Shown here: positions 46,640-57,416 of the stretch, piece by piece | How the letters are laid out: every line of letters begins with the position of its first letter | Position numbering within the stretch: the first letter of the stretch is position 1 | Assembly (NCBI GenBank): GCA_963693315.1 | Contig: OY856188.1 | Coordinates: 99,980,915 to 100,044,914, forward strand | Length of the DNA: 64,000 nt | Source: Diogma glabrata | Lineage: Eukaryota; Arthropoda; Insecta; Diptera; Cylindrotomidae | Direction of reading: 5' to 3' | Position numbers and translations under genes: made by a program | The notes under the pieces: generated by a model | Seen by the model: only the letters and a program-made list of their open reading frames with translations | Told to the model about the DNA's origin: nothing | The model's database searches: none

Positions 46640-46702
46640 AAAACTCCTCCTCCCTGTTCAATGGTGTCCCGCTTTACCAATGTTAAAATCTGGTCACCTT
46701 AG
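46640..46702 (-). mobile_element. hAT terminus
   Basis: On the minus strand AAGGTGACCAGATTTTAACA followed by an AAAGCGGGACACC block resembles hAT ends of the GGTGACCAGATTTT type. No partner end was located. Confidence 0.4.
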
Positions 46703-46867
46703 CGAAAGATCCAACGCTAAATGTTTGATTTACTTACAAACGTTGTATTAGCTTAATTTGGGAATGCTCTACGGATCGGCTCACAGTTTGGAATGATTTT
46801 AAAAAAATTGCGTCTGTACCATTGAGTGTGAAACTGACATAATGAACGAAATTAAAAACATCGGCTG

Positions 46868-47166
46868 CCATGGTAAACTACAAATAGAGTTATAAAAGGG
46901 CTCATTTCTCTGAGTAAGCAGTAAGCAATTATCAAGGAATGGAATCGTGTCATCATCAAGGAATATTTTAGTACCGTGAACTGAAAATTGTTCATCCAGC
47001 AGCACCTCTAAGAAATCACCTTGACTAGTTATATATCACTGCTATTGCCAGTGGTATGTGATATCCCACGTTAATCTTATGTCATTAGCTGCAGGGACTG
47101 GAGTACGCGAGCTTGTCACACAAAGTAGATCCAAAAATTAAAAAAAAATTACAAATCGGTTAATCA
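46868..47166 (-). mobile_element. TSF copy E, head half
   Basis: The minus strand carries the family head, hairpin (CAATAGCAG and its partner region) and the segment down to the CTCATTTCTCTG block. The AT-rich middle and tail are absent. It sits about 250 bp from copy D in the same orientation. Confidence 0.65.
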
Positions 47167-48001
47167 TAGTTTTCAGAGACAAAGCTTTTGTTTTGCTTAT
47201 TTAGACTCCTTTCAACTCAAAACGTCAAAAAATTACAAAAACGTGACGATAATATTTTCGCATGATTTTGATAACATATCCGACATTTCAAAACTAAAAA
47301 ATGTTAGACAAAAACGACTACATACTATGAATTGTAAGCGAGTTCTTAAAATTCAAATTTATTTATTTATTTTGGAACTAATGTATTTATTTTTTACATT
47401 TCCTGACACCAAAAACACTATTTGAAAAACATAAAAATGACACATTTAGTTCACACCTAGACAATATATTTTCGATTGTGTTAATGAAAAAAAAAAGTTC
47501 TTTATTCAAGGCAAGAAGAAATTAAGTTTTTTAAAAAAATGTGTTACGAAAATCCGATTAGGATATTAATTTATTCATAACATTTGAATAAAAAATGCTA
47601 TTTTAATATACTGATAGAATGTGTTTTTAATTTTTATTATGCAAAAAATATTATCAGTTCAACTTTGTTTCTATGATAATTTAAAATAAAAATTATTTGT
47701 TTACTTTTCACAAAAGATAAGCCAATTTTGTTTTAATTTTATATTTATTATTAATATTATTGAGGTGTTGAGGGGAAACGTTTTTTCTATAATAGCTATT
47801 TTATATTATATGCATATATTTTACACACATATACATCCTTTCGCAAATTCTTTTATACATATCTGTATTCAGTTAATTTTTTTTATAGGAGAACTGATAA
47901 ATATTGTCGATTTTAATAAAACCAACTGTGTAAATGCAAAATTTCGTCTTACATACAATTTTTAATCCGAATAAAGTTTACTACTTATGTACTTATAAAT
48001 G
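47167..48001. other. AT-rich intergenic DNA
   Basis: Nothing beyond chance ORFs of 60-68 codons. Confidence 0.5.
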
Positions 48002-48093
48002 GTGCGTTCGATTTGACTAAAACAACTGAAAAAACAACAATAATTGCATTCAATTTTTCAGTTGTTTCAGTTGCTTCAGTCAAATCGAACACG
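48002..48093. mobile_element. 92-bp MITE
   Basis: GTGCGTTCGATTTGACT at the left is inverted at the right as AGTCAAATCGAACAC. Inner segments (AACTGAAAAA versus TTTTTCAGTT) extend the stem. A sibling lies at 42025-42103. Confidence 0.65.
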
Positions 48094-48670
48094 GCTAAAG
48101 TTACTAATTCAGTAGAATTTATAATTTATTGCGATACTTCAAAACTTCGTTTTTTCCAGTACCAATTTACAAAAAAAAATCAGCAAAAATCAACATACTG
48201 TGTATGCATGTGCATCACCATTGTGCATCACCATTGTTCAATATAAACAGATTTAATTGAACAAAAATAATAAATTTTGACCAGTGATCATGATTTTGTT
48301 TGGCTTATGTTCAGTTATGATTATATGTCTCGACAAATTAAAATACCAATAAAATATTGAAATTGACTTGCTTACAAAATCAAAAACGAGAGAAATTTGA
48401 TATTTATGATTGTAATAAATACATTTTGTAGATTTAAAAACAATTTTATTTTAATTAATTTGTGACAAACTACATAGAATGTAGAAATAGCCATGTGATG
48501 ATGATATAATTTTACAGTCGTTTCCATAAGTAATTCACAATAAAATTAAATATAGAGCGGTAAAAGTCTGCAGCATTCTATAGTTTTCAAAGATTTATCA
48601 AAAAACAGTTCAAAATTAACCAAGTGGCATTCGAGTTGTGTTGTCCTTACTTTTGAACATTAACGCTTCA
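48094..48670. other. unassigned AT-rich DNA
   Basis: No feature seen. Confidence 0.5.
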
Positions 48671-49046
48671 ACCTTGAGATATCATTTACCACTGGCAATA
48701 GCATTTGTAATATCTTAGGGGTGCTGGCGGTTGAACTCTATTTAGTCAACGGTAGCACCCTCAATCTTAGTTGTGAAATATTCCTTGATGATTCCACAAT
48801 GTTGCTTGCGCAAAGAAATGAACCTCTGTGTATCTCTATATCTGACTTTTAATTGTTGAGGAAGGCAGTAAGTCACATGATCAACAGTTATGATACTAAT
48901 TCCTGCAAATTTTAATACTTTCATTTTACCTTTTATTTTATTCTTATTTTCTCCATCGTATCATGAAATATTGACCTATGCCTTATTTTATTATTTCATA
49001 GGACTCCTTGTTTAGTTATGCATTGTTTAAAAAAGAGGGCGCATGT
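48671..49046 (+). mobile_element. TSF copy F, head and tail missing
   Basis: The copy runs from the second hairpin strand (CCACTGGCAATAGCA) through the ATTCCTTGATGAT, AAATATTGACC and TAGTTATGCATTGTTTAA blocks. It stops before the LINE-A-like tail. Substitutions are numerous. Confidence 0.65.
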
Positions 49047-49571
49047 ATCAGTCTGCACAGACTAAGGTGAAACTTCTTTAGGTTATATCAACCGATCCGA
49101 TCACCACAACTAATATTTAGCTTGACTCCACTTATGTCAAATCGTTTTTTTGTTTGATGGGTCTCCTTTCTTTCTCAGAGAGAAACAGTTATGTCTTCCT
49201 ATAGACGTGCTTTAATTTTTAAGAAAACAGAAGAAAATCCTACCACAAAAAAACAAAAGTTTCTCACCTCCCTGCGACTGTATAAAAATAAATGAAAAAA
49301 TGACGTTTTACTTTCATTATAACCAAACATATAACTTTTGATATTTTATCAATGAAAAATAAATTTGTTCATAATGAAAAAAGTTTGACAGCAAGTTTTC
49401 ATAATATACTTTGAAAATATTTACATAACTTAAATATTTGTTCGTGTCGTTAGAATATATTGCTTGTTCTTTATAAAATATACATGAATTAAATAATCAC
49501 TGGAAATAACACAATAAATTAAAATTGCTCTCGTAATTATTTTCATTCATTTTATAAAAATTAGCTCAACT
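49047..49571. other. unassigned DNA
   Basis: AT-rich; no element end recognised apart from the poly-T that begins LINE-A at 49572. Confidence 0.5.
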
Positions 49572-49648
49572 ATTTTTTTTTTTTTTTGAATAAAATGTGT
49601 TGTGTTATAGGGTTTACAATTAGTGTCACAACAACACATAAATACCTT

Positions 49649-50369
49649 TTAAGATCTAGGTCTAGACCTAGGTCCAACAACAACTGGCGTTCTAAGGTCA
49701 TGATGAACGCTTTTTTGAAACCTCTGCGGGTTGAAGTCACCTGAGACCAAGGATTCCGGTAAACTATTCCATTTGTATGCAGTTCGGACAAAGAAGTCTT
49801 TCTGCGATCTGCCAGTATGACAGCGTGGGATCTCGACCGTTTGACTGTTTGCGGTAGCAGATTGCCGAGTGGAACAGGGGTAAGAATAAGTTTGGGGCAT
49901 GATGCTGCTGATTTCATCTGAGCACTGTTGATGACGATATTTGTAAAAAACAACGAGGTCAGCAACAGTGCGACGATGTTGTAGGGAATCAAGTTTTGAT
50001 GTCAAAGCTCGATCACCCACAATTCGTATAGCCCGCTTTTGAACAGAGTCCAAGAGGGCCAAGATGGAAACAGAAGCAGCACCCCAAACTTGACAACAGT
50101 ACCCCATACAGGGACGAATATAGGACTTATAAACATGGAGCAACGGGTATGGAGTGAAAATTTTTTTGCATCTATTTAGGAGGCCGAGTTTTTTAGACGC
50201 GCTTTTTGCCATCGCCATTATATGATCGTTCCAGAGTAGGTCATTTGAAACTGTGACATCCAATAAACGAATGTTTTTACATTCACCTATTGGTTCATCA
50301 CACATACTGAATAAAATATTTTTGGGGAACTCGGTCTTTAATTTGGAAACAATCAACAGCTGTGTTTTG
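49649..50369 (-). pseudogene. LINE-A reverse transcriptase C-terminus
   Basis: The frame is open from the insertion edge (TQLLIVSKLKTEFP) to the stop, about 240 codons. It is near-identical to the 34.8-kb copy, sharing LLNRCKK, KSYIRPCMGYCCQVWG, LDSVQKRAIRIVGD and VVVGPRSRPRS. Codons upstream of 50369 in the same frame belong to the inserted sequence, so the frame's apparent methionine is not a real start. Confidence 0.8.
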
Positions 50370-50829
50370 CACCAAAAAAAAATCAATATTTTAAATCGAC
50401 AGAGGTACATCGATTTAACAAAGTAAAAAATTGCATATAAAATTGAGGAAATTGCCCTTAAATTAACAAAAATACGAAAATGCTGCATTCGAAAGCTACT
50501 TTTGATTTTGAATTTTAAATTAATATATAAAATACTTGAATTGAATACATTTTTGTTGACTTTAATAATCATATCAAAAGTACTGCAGTTAATTCTACAA
50601 AAGAGTAGTATGCTTGATACTCTAGATGTTTATAACAACAGCATTGACTGTCGAAATAACATTAAGCTTATTCATTTGACAGTTAAAGTTTTGTGCTTTT
50701 GTACTTTTTTATTAAAAGTAGCGATACCATCGATTTAACTAAATAAAACGTCGGAGCCAAAACAATGTCATTTTATTCGAATTTACCTGCAATTTTGTCG
50801 GATCTACCACGATTATTTTTTTGGGTGTA
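50370..50829. mobile_element. 460-bp insertion in the LINE-A reverse transcriptase
   Basis: The intact 34.8-kb copy shows which bases should be adjacent (NFNST joined to KTQLL); here 460 bp of AT-rich DNA separates them. The insert edges CACCAAAAAAAAATCAAT and, inverted, CACCCAAAAAAATAATCG are weak terminal inverted repeats, pointing to a MITE. No coding content and no convincing target duplication. Confidence 0.6.
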
Positions 50830-51700
50830 GTAGAGTTGAAATTGACAAGGTTTTGGTCACCCCAATCGGCGACATTTTTTAGGTCTTTATTCACGTTTAT
50901 GGCAGCCTCTCTCCGGGCGGGATTAATTCGTTCGTGAATTTTACCTTTTGAAGGAAGGGGCTCGAACGACTTGTGCAGAGTACTATCATATGCAAAACTA
51001 TTGGGTTGCTGGTGATTTTCAACAATTCGTTGATATAAATCAAAAATAGGGTTGGGGACAATACTGAGCCTTGAGGTACACAAGCGTTAACTAGTTTAGA
51101 CTCAGAAGAAAATTTTGAATCAGCTTCACAATATTGGGATGAAAACCATACGCAACGAGCTTGTGTATCAAGTTGGCATGCCAGACTCGATCGAATGCCT
51201 TGGAGATGTCTAAAGCGATAACGTATGTTTCACCACCTTTATCAAGTATGCTGTTCCAACAATGCGCTACATAGTTTAATAGATCGGTGGTTGATCTTTT
51301 GTTTCGAAAACCGTATTGGCTGTCGGCTATTAAATGATTTACTTCCAGAAATTTTGAAATGTGTGTATTTATATGATGCTCGTAGACTTTGGATAGGACC
51401 GATAGTAAAGCTATTGGCCTATAATTTGAGATATCGGATTTTGGCCCTTTTTGGGGACGGGCTGGACATTGGCCAACTTCCAGCACGAGGGAAATATAAC
51501 AGATTTGTAGGATTGGTAGAATATTTTAGTCAAAGTTGGTGCAAGTTCTTTAGAAAAGGTTTTTAATATTATGGGTGGAATATTGTCCATTCCTGAGGCT
51601 TTTTGATGTTTAACGACTAGTTTGGCGACAAGTTTGGCGACTATTTTGGGTTTGAAGTGGAGTTCATTCATATTAACTCCTGAAGACTGGATTAGCACGT
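50830..51700 (-). pseudogene. LINE-A reverse transcriptase palm domain
   Basis: The N-terminal linker reads ASGMDNIPPIILK (ORF 51812-51411). The next ORF (51486-51091, 131 codons) holds NYRPIALLS (21-29), QYGFRNKRST (57-66) and ALDISKAFDRVWH (91-103), where the aspartate in LDI is the first catalytic residue. The PQGSVLSP motif survives in another frame near 51080-51060. The FADD box is decayed to FAYD near 51000. At least three frame changes occur. The linker and motif spacing fit CR1/jockey-group polymerases. Confidence 0.75.
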
Positions 51701-51719
51701 GATCATTTCGAGTGTTTCC

Positions 51720-52432
51720 ATTCGGCGAGACCCAAGTCTGCTTATGAATCAATCGGTGCGGAAAGAAAGTACTGGCAATTCTCAAATTATTTGATAATGC
51801 AAACTCAGTCATTTTCTCACCGTTATCATTCGAATTCCCAGGCTGTTGGGACCCACAACATTTCCATAAGAGATATCTCTTCCAACTTGCCCATTAAAAT
51901 CACCAAGAACCATAATGAAATCGCGTGTAGGTGTTTGTTTCATAACCTCTTCCAGTGCTATGCAGAAAGTATCCTTCTCGTCGACGGTCTTAGTTTCAGC
52001 AGGTGCATGCACGGCAATAAGAGAAATAGAGTGGTATGTACCGCGTATCCTTAGGTAACAGATCCTCTCATTGACCGGGACGAATTTCATCACGGCTTCT
52101 TGTATGCGTTCACCAACAAGAAAAAAAGTACCAAATTCTCTTCGAGAAGGTTGACCACTACAGTATAAAGAGTGGCTATCTAGATCTTGTTTTCCGATTA
52201 TTGGCTGTCTAGTTTCTTGCAGAGCTATGATATCCATCCTATACCTCTCAGCCTGTTTTTCTAGACTTATTAAAGCATCAGCGCTCAGACTGCGCATGTT
52301 CCACTTTCCGAATCGGTAGTCTGGTCTTTTTTCACGTCCGGGTAAAATTTTGTTGTTTTGTCCGGGTCTGATATACTCTTTCTGATTTGCAAATTTAACA
52401 AAGTATTTTTTCTGTGTTAACCTTAGGCCCAA
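51720..52432 (-). pseudogene. LINE endonuclease, exonuclease-endonuclease-phosphatase fold
   Basis: The 207-codon ORF shows the fold's motifs: WNMRSL (44-49) near the N-terminus, LQETR with the metal-binding glutamate (71-75), VHAP (141-144) and LGDFNG (176-181) with catalytic Asp and Asn. After a frameshift near 51812 the next frame continues with MTEFALSNNLRIASTFF and WVSPNGNTRNDHVLI, retaining the terminal Asp-His pair but apparently two residues short before it. In LINEs this enzyme nicks the target DNA to prime reverse transcription. Family resemblance is to the RTE/CFDP2-type endonuclease. Confidence 0.75.
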
Positions 52433-52640
52433 CCCAATCTGTCGTGAATTGGTTCGCTCTGCATCTTAAGGTTACCAGAAACAACCTTTTTACTGGTTTA
52501 TATACCGAGCCGCATGATTCAAAACAGACGGCCGCTCCAAACCGCTTCTGACATGGAGAACAGACGCTTGACTCGCATTGGTTTAAGGCAGCAATTCGCC
52601 GTAATGTAGCGTCAATGACTAAGCAGTTTTTACTCTAATT

Positions 52641-53154
52641 GTCTCCAATCCAATCTCCAATCACCAACAAAATAAAATAAAAAATTAATTAAAAAAAATC
52701 AAAAAATAAAATAACAAATATTTATTTATTAAAAAAAATTATTTAAACCCTCAACGCGCACAAAGAAGTTTCACCAAATGAATGTAAAAGACGAAGAATG
52801 TAAAATGAAAATATGAAGCGGCTGAAATCTCACAGCTCTGAGATATCAAGACTTCGGTCTGGGTTAAAGATTTTGATATAGTTTTCGGCATAAAACTTTT
52901 ATGAGTACATTGTTTTTAGTTTTGGGCAGCGATGTATATCCAACATAACTTTTTGTTAAAGTACATGTAATTTTTATCTCTGTATAGATATGTATTAAAA
53001 AACTAACACGAAACATCAATACGTTGTCTGAAAATTATAACAGATCATAAATTAACATAATTTAGTGAAAAAGTTATACAAACAGCAAACTACTCAAAAC
53101 TTTACCATTTAGCGTTTCGACTTTCGAGAAAATAGTTCAAAATCACAAATTCAT
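52641..53154. other. unassigned AT-rich DNA
   Basis: It begins with a TCTCCAATCCAATCTCCAATC short direct repeat and A-rich runs, then nothing recognisable. Confidence 0.5.
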
Positions 53155-53620
53155 ATCTCTTTCAAAATTCCAAAAATATTGTAAAAATTAAATAAAATCA
53201 AAAATTCAAACATTTTTCAAACAAAATTCTAAAAATATTTAAAAAATTATTACAAAATCAAAAATTAAAACTTTTTTCAAAATTCTAAATATATATATAA
53301 AATTCAAAAATCCAATTTTTTCTTCAAAATTCTAAAAATATTCCAAAAATTAGAATAAAATCAAATATTTAAACTTTTTCTAAATTCTAATAATATTCCA
53401 AAAATTCTTAAAAACTTAAACTTTTCCCAAAATTCTAAAAACATTGCAAAAATTATAACAATATCAAAAACTAAAACTTTTTCCAAAATTATAATAAAAT
53501 CAAAAATTTAAAATTTTTCAAAATTCTAAAAATATTCCAAAAATTCTTACAAAATCAAAAATTGAAACTTTTCCAAAATTCCAAAAATATTTAAAAAACT
53601 ATAACAAATTCAAAAATTTC
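53155..53620. repeat. AT-rich satellite, about 58-bp unit, about 8 copies
   Basis: The phrase TTCAAAATTCTAAAAATATT, then CCAAAAATTATAACAAAATC, then AAAAATTAAAACTTTTT recurs about every 56-60 bp with substitutions and partial units. It consists almost entirely of A, T and C on this strand. Confidence 0.75.
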
Positions 53621-53644
53621 CATGTTCAATTATATTTACGTAAA

Positions 53645-54034
53645 CAAACAGCAAAATTTTTTTTTCCAAAAAATTATCTAAAAAAATAAATGAAATCATT
53701 TTTTTGACACACTCTACAATATTTTTTTGACAAACTCATAATGCAATAAAATTCGCAATAATAATAATTTCATGTTCATTATACATTTCTTTTCATACAA
53801 ATAACTAATTTTATTTTTCTCTAAAAAAATAAATGAAAATCATTCTTTTGACACACTTGACGTTGACATTATTTTTTTGACTAACTTATAATTCTCAATA
53901 ATAATAGTAAAATTTCATGTCATACAAATAATTAATTTTATTTTTTTCCAAAAAATTGGGTAAAAAAATAAATAGAAATCTTTTTTTTGACACACTTGGC
54001 AACATTTTTTTGACAAACTTATAATGCAATAATC
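53645..54034. repeat. second AT-rich tandem repeat, about 130-155 bp unit
   Basis: CCAAAAAATT-like then AAAAAAATAAATGAAATCAT then TTTTGACACACT, with a following GACAAACTTATAATGCAATAA block, occurs at about 53660, 53813 and 53941, giving 2.5 units. It abuts the previous satellite. Confidence 0.65.
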
Positions 54035-54399
54035 TAGATTTTGGTCTCACATACCAATCCCGACCATCAAGATTTCTCCAAATTCAATGTTCCTACTCGT
54101 AATCACTCAAAATGAAAGTTTTTTAAGCAAAAAATATGCAAATTTCTGATTTTACATCCTAGTTATCGTGGCGGAAAGTTTTAGTTTACGCCCTTTACAT
54201 AAAATTACGTTGCTATAATAGTACATTATGATGCTAGGACGTAAAGCTAAAGATTTTGGACGTATGTGGAGTTTGCAAATCGAGGCGTTAGCCGACCTTT
54301 GGTTTTAATTACGGGAGTGCAGTGGAAGATTAAAAGGGAAAGAGTTTTTAATTTATGGGATACAGTTGAATAATTTAGTTCAGAGTCCAAAGAGTGTAT
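54035..54399. other. unassigned spacer
   Basis: Nothing recognised; composition becomes less AT-rich toward 54400. Confidence 0.5.
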
Positions 54400-54904
54400 A
54401 TATATGCGTATTATAAAGCTTAATATGCTTCATAGCCTCTGTACACCAACTCCGGCATTCGTCTACGCGTGGTGGATTCTGTTACGCTGAGCAACCTCGA
54501 GGAAGGTTCGGGTTTAAATTCCCCTAGGTCAGCAAACAGACGAAGGAGGGGTAGTCCTTGGTACCTTAACGTGGGTATAAAGAGGGTCCGAGACAGCTAG
54601 GCGTTATCGGGATAGACTTATGCCTTAGTATAGTGGCGGATGATTTCATCAGTACAACAACGGCCGACTACACAATCCTAGTTAGACAGATTACTTTCAC
54701 TCAGATCGTACTGACCAGCGTGGTTTTTAAAGGTTAAAAACCCTCAAACGAACTAAATTAAAAGAGAACATGAACCAGAAAACCAACAAAAAGTCACTCC
54801 TAGTCACTTGTTGATCCCTGACTCCGACAACGGTCAGACAGACGACAAGCAGACGACAAGCAGAGGGTGCTAAGAATCCCTGGCTTATAATAGGTTGCCA
54901 TACC

Positions 54905-55515
54905 GGATTATACATTGCTACGTATAATACCAGAACATGGTCACGGAATGCAAAGTTTCTCGAAATGGAACTGGAAACTAGAGAAAATTAAATGGGATGT
55001 AGTTAGAGCGAGTGAAGTTAGGCGACCTAAAGAAGAATGTCTGCAGCTTCAGTCTGGGCATAATTTTTACTACAAAGAAAGTGATACTCAAACATTGATT
55101 CACGGTGTTGGACTTTTATTATCAAACGATGATTGAATTCCCTAACTCACACTAAAAGTATACCCGATAGAGTAATCTTTGTATGCCTTATAGGCTGAAT
55201 AAAAAGTAGTGTTAGTGGTCTAAGTCATACGCACTTCTACTCACGATGATGAAGAAATAGAAATGTTTTATGAAGACGTGCAAGAAAATCAAACACACTT
55301 TCAATTGTTTGTTTTGATAGAGATTTCAATGCAAAGTTAGGAAAACGAGACGTAGATGACTCAGAAAGTTCGATTGGAAATTTAAGTTACGACCAAAGAA
55401 ATGAACGTGGAAACACTCTAAATTCAGACAACTCATTCTTTCCTGGAAAACCCCAAAGAAAATTAGCCTCGGCAAGTGCAGATGGAGTAACTAAATTTTC
55501 GACTCGATAAAAACA
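54905..55515 (+). pseudogene. RTE endonuclease, multiply frameshifted
   Basis: Successive frames give NTRTWSRNAKFLEMELE, IKWDVVRASEVRRPKEE (the glutamate of the SEVRR box is a metal ligand), HGVGLLLSND, FNAKLGKRDV (from the GDFN box), then FFPGKPQRK with ADGVTK. The order and spacing match RTE/BovB-type endonucleases, in which SEVRR and PQRKWTW are signatures. At least four frame changes or stops are present. Confidence 0.65.
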
Positions 55516-55540
55516 TTCACGACACAAAGTGGCGATCTCA

Positions 55541-55610
55541 CATGGAGAGATCAGTTTTTATTGATTTGTAATTTTTAGTCTACGGGAGTTGCAACCCCAC
55601 GAACTCCATA
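55541..55610 (+). repeat. TSF copy I, 70-bp head module
   Basis: It begins CATGGAGAGATCAG and ends GAACTCCATA, so the ends are near-inverted (CATGGAG/CTCCAT). Only the first 70 bp of the family is present, at the break between RTE endonuclease and polymerase remnants. Copy H's first piece at 58410-58480 has the same limits. Confidence 0.6.
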
Positions 55611-55736
55611 AATAAATAAACGTATCTGTACCTAAGCGAATCTAAACCAGGGGGAGATCTCTTCTCGGGATTCATGGAAAAAATGCAGTGATCACATTGT
55701 TCATGAAAGTTCATCAACAGTTCATGAAAATGATAA

Positions 55737-56050
55737 CTAAACGAATTTCAAAAGAGTTAGACTTTTACCAGCCGATAGAACAAGGAGGATTTCAGATGAC
55801 AAGTAGACTCCAGATACACAAGGATTACTAAGTATATCTACGAGAATGCAACATTCTGTATTCAAATTCACGAAAAAACAGAAAATTTGAAGATTGGAGG
55901 AGGTGTTAAACGAATGGGATGACAGAATGATTTCACCTAAACTATTCACATCAGTTTTGGAAGGTGTTTTCAAGAAACTTAACTGGAGCGCGTTGAGAAT
56001 AAACACATATAAAATGTGGAAGGGCAGACGATATCTTATTTATAGCAGCG
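55737..56050 (+). pseudogene. RTE reverse transcriptase fragment
   Basis: The start reads TKRISKELDFYQPIEQGGF-like sequence (RTE motif region). After a gap, ISPKLFTSVLEGVFKKLNW follows in the ORF at 55894-56082, which in RTE polymerases lies between the QGD box and the catalytic FADD. The catalytic box itself is not visible. Confidence 0.6.
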
Positions 56051-56085
56051 AATTTAAACCAGCAGTAGATATAAATGACTGAAAA

Positions 56086-56185
56086 ATAAGTTGAGGTTGA
56101 ATAATGTATTTTAAATAAATCTAAGACTTGGGCTCGGTCAGACTTTACAAAAGTAAAAAACTCTCTTGCTGCTCCATAATGCTAT
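56086..56185. other. spacer between LINE remnants
   Basis: No feature; junction between the RTE remnant and LINE-B. Confidence 0.4.
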
Positions 56186-57080
56186 CGTGTCTAAGTGGTC
56201 TTTTCTAAGGTTCCTCGCGGAGGGGATGTTTCGGAGGACTCTAAAAGGAAAGCTCTGGAACGGAAAGGGAAGGCCGCAACCGTCGCAGCTGAGAATGTGA
56301 AGCGTGCCAGAGAGGCTACGACGCCGCAGGAAAAAGCAGCAAAGAAGCCTAGGATAGCCACCTTTCAGGACAGAGAGCAAGATCATCTCAGACTATGCAC
56401 CAGCTATACTGGTGTAATTAAGACGATTAAGGTTCCTGGATGAGGATTATCCCCAGAAGATGCTTAGCGCGGAGGAATTGAGGTGAATCGAGGCAGGGTT
56501 AGTGAACCAACTAGTAATAGGATGTGCTGATCACAGGACCGGGTTTGGGGGATTCATTTCAAACCTGGTTATGTGATGGTAGAGTAAGACGACGAGCAGA
56601 CGGTAAAATGACTCGTGTCTGTTTTACCTGATGTGAAAGTTGGTAAACATGTACTTGTGACGAAAATGGGAGATAATATTCGGATTCCTCACAAGATTAC
56701 CGTCCTTCTCCCAGGGAGAAATCTCTCGTGGATAGTCTAAGGCAATCCAAGGAGTTGATTGGATCGTTCAATCAAAAGAGAGCAGTAATGTGCTGTAGGT
56801 TAAATAGGAATAACCTAAGAATACTGACAGGGGTTTTTACAGGACATTATAAACTAAGAAAACACCTTAATAACATTGGGGTGGAGCAGGGAGACGAATG
56901 TAGATTTTGTGGGAGTGGTACATTGACGGGTATAACCTGCATAAACTTAACCCTCTCCATATCTTGAAGTTGCTGAAGGAGGCTGAATTAGAGGAGGTAC
57001 TCCCTGGGTATTCACCAGGGAGTAGTAGGGTTCCTTGAGCAAATTCCTTGAGCATGTGACGCCTTGTGTTCCTCAATGAT
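56186..57080 (+). pseudogene. LINE-B: ORF1-like region joined to RNase H-type C-terminus
   Basis: 56195-56443 encodes a lysine/alanine-rich, gag-like ORF1 segment (KRKALERKGKAA and REATTPQEKAAKKPR), and decayed frames continue to about 56700. 56728-56967 encodes LRILTGVFTGHYKLRKHL then GDECRFCGSG, the cysteine-containing segment that follows the RNase H domain in I/LOA/jockey-group LINEs. Endonuclease and reverse transcriptase, normally between these parts, are missing, so a large internal deletion joined the ends. GC content is notably higher than the surroundings. Confidence 0.6.
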
Positions 57081-57100
57081 ATCTGGTATAGAGCTAGAGC

Positions 57101-57186
57101 TACCTAGGTCTTAAAAGGTATTTATGTGTTGTTGTGACACTAATTGTAAACCCTATAACACAACACATTTTATTAAAAAAAAAAAA
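57101..57186 (+). mobile_element. LINE-A tail, extreme 5' truncation
   Basis: Only about 86 bp: CCTAGGTCTTAAAAGGTATT, the GTGTTGTTGTGACAC block and ACACATTTTATT with 12 A. It lies directly after LINE-B and directly before TSF copy G. Confidence 0.75.
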
Positions 57187-57188
57187 TA

Positions 57189-57416
57189 TGAAGGATCGTT
57201 TCTGCGAGTAAGCAATATCGTCCCATCATCAAGGAGAATTCCTAACTAAGATTGAGGGTGGTTTCGTTGACTAGTTAGATGTTATTCCCCAGCACCAATA
57301 AGATACTACCAAGATACCTAGTGATATCACTGCTATTGCCAGTGGCATGTGATATCTTACGTTATGTCAATATGAGGGACTGGAGTACGCGGCGTTGTCA
57401 TACCCGTGGATCCAAA
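57189..57416 (-). mobile_element. TSF copy G, head half
   Basis: The minus strand has the head, hairpin (CTGCTATTGCCAGTGG at 57329-57344) and part of the post-hairpin block, ending abruptly at the poly(A) of the LINE-A tail. Opposite orientation to that tail excludes a single intact element. Confidence 0.65.

Larger units (their letters stand above)
49572..52640 (-). mobile_element. longest LINE-A copy, with endonuclease-like upstream part
   Basis: The minus-strand order is: possible 5' UTR (52640-52433), apurinic-type endonuclease (52432-51720), linker, reverse transcriptase palm (51690-50830), a 460-bp insertion (50829-50370), reverse transcriptase C-terminus (50369-49649), UTR and poly(A) (49587-49572). 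The reverse transcriptase is CR1/jockey-like. The endonuclease instead resembles the RTE/craniofacial-development-protein-2 type, so the copy may be a chimera or two elements joined near 51700. Several frameshifts inactivate it. Confidence 0.75.
54400..56085 (+). mobile_element. RTE-type LINE remnant
   Basis: A GC-richer 5' leader (54400-54900, containing GGTTCGGGTTTAAATTCCCC and GGGTATAAAGAGGG) is followed by a broken endonuclease (54905-55515), a TSF fragment (55541-55610) and a short piece of RTE reverse transcriptase (55737-56050). Most of the polymerase is deleted. The endonuclease is clearly a different family from LINE-A's. Confidence 0.65.

Noticed and set aside
49570..49992. 140-codon minus ORF at the LINE-A 3' end
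   Set aside because: It overlaps the true reverse transcriptase frame and ends in translated UTR and poly(A), so it is an out-of-frame shadow.
53155..54034. CRISPR-like array
   Set aside because: Repeats are contiguous, degenerate and eukaryotic satellite-like, with no spacers of uniform size and no cas genes.
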